6,836 nucleotides of DNA from J051 sp040289295 (GTDB lineage: Bacteria > Armatimonadota > Fimbriimonadia > Fimbriimonadales > ATM1): positions 1-6,836 of the forward strand of contig PSLA01000043.1 in NCBI GenBank assembly GCA_040289295.1, given 5' to 3'. Each line of letters begins with the position of its first letter. The stretch's first letter is position 1. Below, one piece after another: positions 1 through 4,878 of the stretch. A program made the position numbers and the translations under genes. The notes under the pieces are model-generated. The model saw nothing but the letters and a program-made list of their open reading frames with translations, ran no database searches and was not told the DNA's origin.

Positions 1-1
1 C

Positions 2-100
2 TATGAGAACGTCGCTGGATCAGATGTTGCAGTCAGCCCCCAAACATGGGGGAGTTACAGGGTCTCGAACCTGGAAACGGCGCCTTTCACTTCTTTTTGA
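2..100 (+). CDS. C-terminal end of an unidentified protein (5' partial)
   Basis: A rightward frame is open from the window edge for 32 codons and ends in TGA at 98-100. The peptide ends in WGSYRVSNLETAPFTSF, whose mix of Ser, Thr, aromatic and small residues resembles the end of a secreted or outer-surface protein. No family is recognisable. Third-position GC is only about half, lower than in the other genes here, so coding is not strongly supported. A second frame starting at ATG 3 is also open for 40 codons (to TGA 123-125) and cannot be excluded. A small hairpin starts inside the TGA, which fits a gene end. The call rests mainly on composition and position. Confidence 0.3.
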   Translation, partial: YENVAGSDVAVSPQTWGSYRVSNLETAPFTSF

Positions 101-117
101 CAGGCGCTTTCTGCCTG
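101..117. repeat. Small hairpin after the left-edge stop codon
   Basis: CAGGC (101-105) and GCCTG (113-117) form a perfect 5-bp stem with a 7-nt loop, beginning at the last bases of the TGA stop of the left-edge gene. It is not followed by a clear T tract, so it is at best a weak terminator. An alternative stem uses GCGCCT (80-85) and AGGCGC (102-107) and is followed by TTT. Confidence 0.3.
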
Positions 118-139
118 GTTGTTGACCGTTGTGATAGGG

Positions 140-169
140 TTTCTACCGCAAAACCGCGTCTCCTGTCAA
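140..169 (-). promoter_or_regulatory. Possible leftward sigma70-type promoter
   Basis: On the minus strand a perfect TTGACA (169-164) is followed after 18 nt by TAGAAA (145-140), which matches 4 of 6 of the -10 consensus. It would transcribe leftward, antisense to the left-edge gene, and no gene for it is visible inside the window. The -35 lies within one arm of an inverted repeat, TTGACAGG (97-104) and CCTGTCAA (162-169). This could be a chance match in non-coding DNA. Confidence 0.25.
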
Positions 170-207
170 TCCTCAACCTATGGAGGGTACGCAACCAGGT
201 GGTTTCG

Positions 208-304
208 CCGGCAAGTTGAACTCAGGCGCACGGGCGGGAGAGGCAAAAACCCGGCGAGTTGAACACACCCCTGCTTGGGGGGCGCCTCATGGTCGCACGG
301 GCGG
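208..304. repeat. Partly duplicated intergenic element
   Basis: Two copies of a two-part element lie in tandem. Part one is CCGGC-N-AGTTGAAC-N-C, at 208-223 and 251-266 (14 of 16 positions identical, 43 bp apart). Part two is CGCACGGGCGG, exact at 227-237 and 294-304. In the first copy the parts are 3 bp apart. In the second copy they are 27 bp apart, and the extra DNA holds a CCCC-TGCTT-GGGG hairpin (268-280). The 43-bp spacing is not a multiple of 3, which argues against a coding repeat. It lies downstream of the dipeptidase gene. Confidence 0.6.
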
Positions 305-310
305 CGTGCG
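294..310 (-). terminator. Stem-loop after the dipeptidase stop (possible weak terminator)
   Basis: CGCACG (294-299) and CGTGCG (305-310) form a perfect 6-bp GC stem with a 5-nt loop, 11 bp beyond the dipeptidase stop on the minus strand. No T run follows, so if it ends transcription it is not a classical intrinsic terminator. One arm overlaps the second copy of the duplicated element. Confidence 0.35.
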
Positions 311-321
311 GGCCGGCGGCA

Positions 322-1530
322 TCAGAACCGGATCGCCCACGCCGACAGGCTGTCGCGGGGTGCGCCGGCGACGCGCTCCGCCTCGCGCATCGCCCGAAGC
401 ACATTGAGGCCGAGCACTTTGGCGATCTCCTCGTTGGTGTATCCTCGTCTCATCAGTTCGAGCGTCAGTTCGGGGTACTTGGAGACGTCCTCCAGCCCTT
501 CGCAGCCGCCGCCTCCGTCGAAGTCGCTCCCTATGCCGATATGGTCAATTCCCGCGACGCTGCGGATGTGGTCAATATGGTCTACGACCTGCTTCAGGTT
601 GGCGCGGGGGCGTGGGTTCTGACGCTCCCATTCCGCCATTCTCTTCGATATTTCTTCAGCCGAGAGGGACAAGCGGTTGAGCGACTCACGGTACGCCTGT
701 CGCTTACGCTCGTGTTCGGCCACCTCTTGAGCGACGTACGCCTCGAGGAACACAACCATGACGACGCCGCCGTTCTCCGGAAGCTTTCGCAGCACGGAGT
801 CGGGCACGTTGCGTGGATGATCGCAGATGGTGCGCGCGCCAGAGTGCGAAAAGATTACGGGCGCCTTCGCAACGCTCAGCGCGTCGTGCATCGTGTCCTC
901 CGAGACGTGGGAGAGGTCAACGAGCATTCCGAGGCGGTTCATTTCTCGTACGACCTCCTTGCCGAACTCGGTGAGTCCGCCGTGCTGCGGCGTGTCGGTT
1001 GCCGAGTCTGCCCAAGGCGTGTTGCGCGAGTGAGTGAGCGTCATGTATCGAACTCCGAGTTGATAGAACATCCTGAGCGCGGCGAGCGAGCCGCCGATCG
1101 AGTGGCCTCCCTCCATGCCCATCATCGAGGCGATCTTGCCCTCCCGATGGATGCGCAAAAAGTCGTCGGCGGTGAGCGCAAGTTCAAATGTGTCTGGGTA
1201 GCGCTGAATCATCCGCTTGACGAAGTCCACCTGTTCCATCGTGGCGAGCACCGGGTTCTCGGCGTTGACGGGAACGTAGACGGACCAGAACTGTCCGCCA
1301 AGACCGCCTTCTTTGAGGCGCGGTATGTCCGTCTGCCCCTGTTCGTGCCGTTCGGCGATGTCCCACTTGCTCATGTCGTAGTTGACGCGGCCGCGCATCG
1401 CCCAGGGCAGATCATTGTGGCCGTCAATGAGAGGATACAGTTTGTGGAGCGCCTTTGCCTCGGCGAGCGTTGGCTGCTGTGCCGTGAGCGTCGGGCTGAA
1501 AGCTACGATTGCCGAGAGCAGGGCAAGCAT
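322..1530 (-). CDS. Secreted membrane-dipeptidase family protein (peptidase M19)
   Basis: This is a zinc dipeptidase of the renal/membrane dipeptidase family, which hydrolyses dipeptides, including some with a D-amino acid at the C-terminal position. The 402-aa product has the whole active-site set in order: His38 and Asp40 in DGHNDLPW, bridging Glu140 in MGMEGGHS, His208 in DLSHVS, His229 in FSHSGAR, Arg240, and Asp336 in GIGSDFDG. The spacings closely match human MDP1. Residues 1-17 form a hydrophobic leader ending LTA before QQ, so export is likely, although the leader has no basic residue at its N-terminus. ATG 1530 is well supported: upstream in this frame there is no ATG, GTG, TTG or CTG before a stop. 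There is no Shine-Dalgarno sequence, but CATAAT sits 6 nt before the ATG. Residues 264-310 form a charged, probably helical stretch between the last metal ligands and Asp336. Substrate is not known from sequence; peptide scavenging or cell-wall peptide turnover are possible. Confidence 0.95.
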   Translation of the reverse strand: MLALLSAIVAFSPTLTAQQPTLAEAKALHKLYPLIDGHNDLPWAMRGRVNYDMSKWDIAERHEQGQTDIPRLKEGGLGGQFWSVYVPVNAENPVLATMEQVDFVKRMIQRYPDTFELALTADDFLRIHREGKIASMMGMEGGHSIGGSLAALRMFYQLGVRYMTLTHSRNTPWADSATDTPQHGGLTEFGKEVVREMNRLGMLVDLSHVSEDTMHDALSVAKAPVIFSHSGARTICDHPRNVPDSVLRKLPENGGVVMVVFLEAYVAQEVAEHERKRQAYRESLNRLSLSAEEISKRMAEWERQNPRPRANLKQVVDHIDHIRSVAGIDHIGIGSDFDGGGGCEGLEDVSKYPELTLELMRRGYTNEEIAKVLGLNVLRAMREAERVAGAPRDSLSAWAIRF

Positions 1531-1536
1531 GGGGCG

Positions 1537-1542
1537 ATTATG
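1537..1542 (-). promoter_or_regulatory. -10 box of a probable leaderless promoter for the dipeptidase
   Basis: CATAAT (5 of 6 matches to TATAAT) ends 6 nt before ATG 1530 on the minus strand, placing the expected transcription start at or next to the A of the start codon. There is no Shine-Dalgarno sequence and no alternative start. A convincing -35 hexamer is not seen. Confidence 0.55.
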
Positions 1543-1547
1543 CCTCG

Positions 1548-1658
1548 GTGGGGGCGTCGCGTCGAAAGTGCTCCCGCATCGACTACCACGATCGCGGCGT
1601 TCCGTTCATCAGTTGGGGCACGCGGCTCGACGTTACGGCGTGGGAGGTTCGAGACTAA
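1548..1658 (+). CDS. Possible small protein, 36 aa, hypothetical
   Basis: A rightward frame runs from GTG 1548 to TAA 1656-1658, filling the gap between the dipeptidase and the hydroxyacid dehydrogenase. It is the only coding-like content of that gap. Its stop overlaps the TAG of the convergent dehydrogenase gene (1655-1657). The C-terminal part contains YHDRGVPFISWGTRLDV and has about 79% GC at third positions over the last 28 codons, which looks more like coding than shadow sequence. There is no recognisable family and no clear Shine-Dalgarno sequence. The motif HDRGV-x-F also occurs in the short frame after the iron-sulfur gene (2751-2638). It could equally be a decayed gene end or a chance open frame. 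Confidence 0.22.
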   Translation: MGASRRKCSRIDYHDRGVPFISWGTRLDVTAWEVRD

Positions 1659-2641
1659 GCCGGCATGCGGGCGAGGTGCTCGCGGATAATTCTGGCGGTG
1701 GCCTCGCGCAATCTGATGAAAGCTTCGCGCGTGAAGAACGCCATGTGCGGGGTGACGATCACGCGTGGGTGCGACATAAGTGCGCGACCGGCGGCAACCC
1801 TCCTTTCTTCGTGCGCTTGCGCTGGCACGCTTCCTCGAAGCACGGCTTCATGCTCCAAAACGTCCAGCCCCGCTAGGGCGACCACGCCCTCGTTCAATGC
1901 CTGCAACAGAGATTCAGAGTCGACGACCGCGCCGCGAGCAGTGTTCACCAGCAACGCTCCGTGCTTCAACCGTTTGAACTCGGCTGCGCCAATCAGGTGC
2001 CGCGTTGCTTCGGTAAGCGGACAGCAGAGCACTAGAGCGTCCGCCTGCGGCAACGCTTCCGATAGCTGAACATATCCTATGCCCACCTCCTTGCGCTGAA
2101 TAGGGTCCACTCCAAGGACGCGCATACCGAGCGCTTGCGCCATCCGCGCAAATCGTTCTCCAATCATGCCCACGCCGACGACGACAGTCGTCTTGCCGGC
2201 GAGATCGGACCCGAGCAGACCGGTCAACTCGAACCGGCCGGCGCGCGTGGCTGCGATCGCCTCGTGAAGCCGTCGCGCAACCGCCAGTAGCAGAAGCAGC
2301 GTGTGCTCCGCCACCGTCTGTGCACCGTAGTCAGGGATGTTGTGCACCTCGATCCCGCGTTCGGCTGCCGCTTGAAGGTCAACGTGGTCAGTCCCGGTGG
2401 AGCGAGTGACCAGAAGGCGCAGCTTGGGCATCCGCTCCAGTTCCTTCCTGTCAATGTGACTGTGAACCTGTACGGAGAGTACCTCTACATCGCTAACGTC
2501 AGATACGTGGGCGAGCGTTTCGGCGGTCGTTACGACGTCGCATTCGGGAAAACTGATGCGAAAGAACTCCGCGTCGTCCTCCTTGCACTCGGTGAACAAC
2601 AGCTGCATCGAGCGCGAGTATACCGGTGGGGATGCCTTCAC
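1655..2641 (-). CDS. D-2-hydroxyacid dehydrogenase, D-lactate dehydrogenase-like
   Basis: This is an NAD-dependent D-isomer-specific 2-hydroxyacid dehydrogenase of 328 aa (317 from the internal ATG). The Rossmann motif GVGMIG (156-161) is followed by Asp179 at the end of the second strand, which favours NAD over NADP. Catalytic residues are Arg236 in NTARG, Glu263 in GLDVLE and His299 in TPHMAF. The region after the catalytic His, HMAFFTREA, resembles D-LDH (LdhA has HQAFLTAEA) rather than the HxGAST pattern of SerA, and there is no ACT or regulatory domain. Pyruvate to D-lactate is therefore the best guess, but other 2-ketoacids are possible. Two starts compete. GTG 2641 has GAGG 4 nt upstream and a GTGA overlap with the short frame before it. 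ATG 2608 has no Shine-Dalgarno but has TATACT 8 nt upstream and starts at MQLLFTEC, typical of the family. The gene is complete. Confidence 0.9.
   Translation of the reverse strand: MKASPPVYSRSMQLLFTECKEDDAEFFRISFPECDVVTTAETLAHVSDVSDVEVLSVQVHSHIDRKELERMPKLRLLVTRSTGTDHVDLQAAAERGIEVHNIPDYGAQTVAEHTLLLLLAVARRLHEAIAATRAGRFELTGLLGSDLAGKTTVVVGVGMIGERFARMAQALGMRVLGVDPIQRKEVGIGYVQLSEALPQADALVLCCPLTEATRHLIGAAEFKRLKHGALLVNTARGAVVDSESLLQALNEGVVALAGLDVLEHEAVLRGSVPAQAHEERRVAAGRALMSHPRVIVTPHMAFFTREAFIRLREATARIIREHLARMPA
2617..2622 (-). promoter_or_regulatory. Possible -10 box for a leaderless start at ATG 2608
   Basis: TATACT (5 of 6 matches to TATAAT) on the minus strand ends 8 nt before ATG 2608 of the hydroxyacid dehydrogenase. 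No -35 is seen at the usual distance. If used, the 11 codons from GTG 2641 would not be translated from this transcript. It competes with the translational-coupling model for GTG 2641. Confidence 0.4.
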
Positions 2642-2751
2642 CGCGCCTCGCTGAGCGCGTTGCGGAGTGCGTCCGAGACGCCGAACTCCTCGATCTGCTC
2701 AGCGCAGAACACGACGCCGCGGTCGTGGTGCGACCCGCGGATCAGACCGCC
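2638..2751 (-). other. 37-codon coding-like continuation after the iron-sulfur/TPR gene
   Basis: Directly after the TAG stop of the upstream gene, and in the same frame, 37 codons are open to TGA at 2640-2638. That TGA overlaps GTG 2641 of the dehydrogenase as GTGA, the classic coupling overlap. The peptide contains HHDRGVVFCAEQIEEF and ends DALRNALSEAR. About 34 of 37 codons end in G or C, at least as high as the neighbouring genes, so it looks translated or recently translated. There is no ATG; a separate small protein would need GTG 2712 (24 aa) or a CTG. It may be an independent small ORF, a readthrough extension, or the former C-terminus cut off by the TAG. No family is recognised. Confidence 0.4.
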
Positions 2752-2760
2752 CTAGGGCGG
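2747..2760. repeat. Perfect 14-bp palindrome over the iron-sulfur/TPR stop codon
   Basis: CCGCCCTAGGGCGG reads the same on both strands and contains the TAG stop (2754-2752) of the iron-sulfur/TPR gene at its centre. With no loop it would form a cruciform or protein-binding site rather than an RNA hairpin. Function unknown. Confidence 0.6.
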
Positions 2761-4794
2761 AGGTAGGCCGGGCGAGCGGAGCAGTAGCCTCTCATACAGC
2801 GCGCGCGCCTGCGCCTTATCTCCTCGCGAGTTATACAAGAACACAAGCGCATACCACGATGCGGTGTCGTCAGGTTGCGCGCCGAGAAGGGAGCGGATTT
2901 GGTCGTTGAGGCTACCGGCTCGGCGGTGCGCATCGGCCCAGCGGCGCAGCAGTGCTGGGTTCAGCGGCGCGGAAACGCGTACTCGGTCGAGCATCCCCGC
3001 CTCGGTTTTGGCGTCCCCTATCTCGGCTGCCATGTCTGCCGCCAGCAGCGCAGTATCGCCGGACGTATCCGACTGCAGCAGCGGCTGCAACGTCTTTATG
3101 GCAGAAGTGACGTCTCCTCCCTGGGCGAGGACAAGAGCAAGATTTTTCCTGAAACCTGTATTGTTCGGCTCGAGACGGAGCGCCTCCTGCGCCTGTCGCT
3201 CCGCCTCCGCGTGCCGGCCGAGGTCCGCCAGCAGAAGGCCAAGGCGGCTTCGCGCTGCTGCGTCGTTAGGCTCCTGCTTCAGGAACGCGTTCAGGCTTTC
3301 TGCAGCCTCCTCCGGGCGGCCTTGGAGTAGCAGCGCATCGGCGAGCAAGCGGTGCGCTCCGTGAAGGGACGGTTGCATCGCAAGCGCGCGCCGCAGTCCG
3401 CGCTCTGCGGGCTGCACCTCACCGAGATAAAGGTTCACGCTTGCCAACTTGTATTCCCATTCCGCGACGGGGAAGAGGCCGTTAGCGATGAGCCACTCAT
3501 ATCCCTTCTTTGCTGTTCGAGCGGCTTCTAGTGCCTGCGGGTCAGCGCCTTTGCCGGAGGAGTACAGCGAGTCGGCAAGCGCGAGTGACGCCTCGGCTTC
3601 ATGCGTGCGGATCTGGACGACCATTGAGTGTGAAAGAAACGCTAAGAGCAACGTAGCGAGGAGCGACCACGTGGCTCCAGCCTTTGTCATCCTTCCATCG
3701 CGTTTGAGCTGCACGCGTTGCAGCCTCACGTGGGGCTTGTAAATGAGGCGCGCGCTGTGCACAAGCAGCACAGCGGTGATCGAGGCCAGACCGAGCGACA
3801 GCAAAAACGGAATGGCGGCGTACAGCCCACGGTAGATGTAGAGCGTGAGCAGGAACAGACCGATGAGAGCAAACTCCTCCGGTAGCGCGAAGTCGTACTT
3901 TTGGGCTGCCGGTTTGTTCTTACGAAGGTCAGCTGGCGGTTTGACGTTCCCGAAGCCATAGTAGAGAGCGTCTTTCGGGCAGACGCTGACGCAATCCATG
4001 CACTTCATGCAACCCGGGTCCGTGACCATCTTGAACAGTCGCACCTCCTCGTGTACGCGAACGTTCGAGGTGCAGGTTGCCGTGCAGTGTCCGCAGCCGT
4101 CGCAAGCGTCGGTAACGCGAATCCTCCCAGGCGCGACCCTATCCCCAAAGCCGAAGAACGCGCCGTACGGACAGCCGTATGTACAGAAACCTTTATTCCC
4201 TAATAGCACCACGATAAGAAAGCCGCAGACCCCGATCGTGAGCAGTGTGATCTGCCAATTTGGGAACGTCGCCCAGAAGTCCTCGGTTTGCAGGTGGTAC
4301 ACGATCCTCGGGAACGGTCGCCCCTCATAGATGCGGAGAACCTGCGGCCACACGAACATGTAGAGCGCGGCGAAGAGTGGCACGAAGATGAGCAGCCGGG
4401 AGCGGAACGGATGGGGTCGTATCCCAAGTTTGCGAAGAATCCATCCGCAGAGGTCCTGATACGCGACGACGTGGCACGCCCAGCCGCAGATGAATCGTCC
4501 GAACACCATCGTGGCAAGGATTGCGAACACAAAGAAGATGAACCCGGCGTTGAGGTATCCCAGTTCGAGGGTTTGCATAGCCTCGCTGGGCTCGACGGGT
4601 GTGATCGCCTTGCCCTTTACGAGCCACCAGGCGATGTGAGCCGCGATGACGAGGTGTACGGAGATGAGCACCGCCGCGCGCCAAACGCCCCGCTTCGAGG
4701 CGCGGAGCGGCCCGCACCGGAAGAGGTGCTTCTCTTGAACGGTGGGTCTCTTCGGGCGAGAAGTCTCGACCTGCTCGCGCGCGACATGGGACAT
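2752..4794 (-). CDS. Membrane 4Fe-4S protein (NapH/NosR/CcoG-like) fused to TPR repeats
   Basis: This 680-aa protein joins a polytopic ferredoxin half to a TPR half. Likely membrane helices lie near 38-59, 82-100, 132-150, 181-199, 309-323, 326-346 and 375-393. Between helices 2 and 3 is CGWACH (Cys103, Cys107) plus Cys116. After helix 4 is GFCTYGCPYG (Cys204, Cys208). Two 4Fe-4S motifs follow: Cys231/234/237/241, and Cys262/265/268/272 with CP. Residues about 446-575 and 645-675 form TPR-like helices. Charge bias (basic N-terminus, basic loops at 121-133 and 348-371) puts the clusters in the cytoplasm and the TPR part outside. The NapH/NosR/CcoG group passes electrons from quinol or matures oxidases and reductases; the specific partner is not shown here. 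ATG 4794 is preceded by an in-frame TAG two codons upstream and by CATAAT 9 nt upstream, with no spaced Shine-Dalgarno. The gene ends in three proline codons and TAG within a palindrome. Confidence 0.88.
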   Translation of the reverse strand: MSHVAREQVETSRPKRPTVQEKHLFRCGPLRASKRGVWRAAVLISVHLVIAAHIAWWLVKGKAITPVEPSEAMQTLELGYLNAGFIFFVFAILATMVFGRFICGWACHVVAYQDLCGWILRKLGIRPHPFRSRLLIFVPLFAALYMFVWPQVLRIYEGRPFPRIVYHLQTEDFWATFPNWQITLLTIGVCGFLIVVLLGNKGFCTYGCPYGAFFGFGDRVAPGRIRVTDACDGCGHCTATCTSNVRVHEEVRLFKMVTDPGCMKCMDCVSVCPKDALYYGFGNVKPPADLRKNKPAAQKYDFALPEEFALIGLFLLTLYIYRGLYAAIPFLLSLGLASITAVLLVHSARLIYKPHVRLQRVQLKRDGRMTKAGATWSLLATLLLAFLSHSMVVQIRTHEAEASLALADSLYSSGKGADPQALEAARTAKKGYEWLIANGLFPVAEWEYKLASVNLYLGEVQPAERGLRRALAMQPSLHGAHRLLADALLLQGRPEEAAESLNAFLKQEPNDAAARSRLGLLLADLGRHAEAERQAQEALRLEPNNTGFRKNLALVLAQGGDVTSAIKTLQPLLQSDTSGDTALLAADMAAEIGDAKTEAGMLDRVRVSAPLNPALLRRWADAHRRAGSLNDQIRSLLGAQPDDTASWYALVFLYNSRGDKAQARALYERLLLRSPGLPPP

Positions 4795-4803
4795 CTTCTA
4801 CTG

Positions 4804-4809
4804 ATTATG
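4804..4809 (-). promoter_or_regulatory. -10 box for the iron-sulfur/TPR gene
   Basis: CATAAT on the minus strand ends 9 nt before ATG 4794, within a GCATAATC context that also occurs before the dipeptidase start. With no Shine-Dalgarno at useful spacing and an in-frame stop 6 nt upstream of the ATG, a leaderless or near-leaderless transcript is likely. No strong -35 hexamer is visible. Confidence 0.5.
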
Positions 4810-4825
4810 CTACGCCCGGAGGGCT

Positions 4826-4842
4826 CCAATTTGCAATATTGG
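4826..4842. promoter_or_regulatory. Candidate operator between the divergent genes
   Basis: CCAAT (4826-4830) and ATTGG (4838-4842) form an inverted repeat around TTGCAAT, an AT-rich island in an otherwise GC-rich stretch. It lies where the -35 region of the leftward iron-sulfur gene would be and 37 bp before the serC GTG, so a bound regulator could affect both genes. It does not match the FNR consensus. No regulator gene is nearby. Confidence 0.25.
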
Positions 4843-4865
4843 CTAAGTGGCTTGGCGCCAGCGGG

Positions 4866-4871
4866 TACCAT
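4866..4871 (+). promoter_or_regulatory. Possible -10 box for serC
   Basis: TACCAT fits the TANNNT form and ends 7 nt before GTG 4879, matching the spacing of the -10 boxes before the leftward genes. This favours GTG 4879 as the serC start, since neither it nor GTG 4918 has a good Shine-Dalgarno. No -35 is obvious. Confidence 0.35.
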
Positions 4872-4878
4872 TGAAGCC

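Noticed and set aside
57..75. tRNA T-arm-like sequence (GGTTCGAGACC on the minus strand), possible tRNA or tmRNA
   Set aside because: The stem pairs only as 4 bp around an 8-nt loop, no matching acceptor strand or anticodon arm is found nearby, and the tmRNA 5' consensus is absent.
259..1689. Long rightward open frame (476 codons)
   Set aside because: It is antisense to the dipeptidase gene, which has every M19 active-site residue; the frame is open only because of GC-rich codon bias.
2303..2755. Rightward 150-codon frame crossing the dehydrogenase/iron-sulfur junction
   Set aside because: It lies opposite the start of the dehydrogenase gene and the 37-codon continuation, has no family resemblance, and is explained as a shadow frame.
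4288..4878. Upstream extension of the serC frame
   Set aside because: It runs antisense through the N-terminal half of the iron-sulfur gene and over the divergent promoter, and would add about 197 residues absent from SerC proteins.
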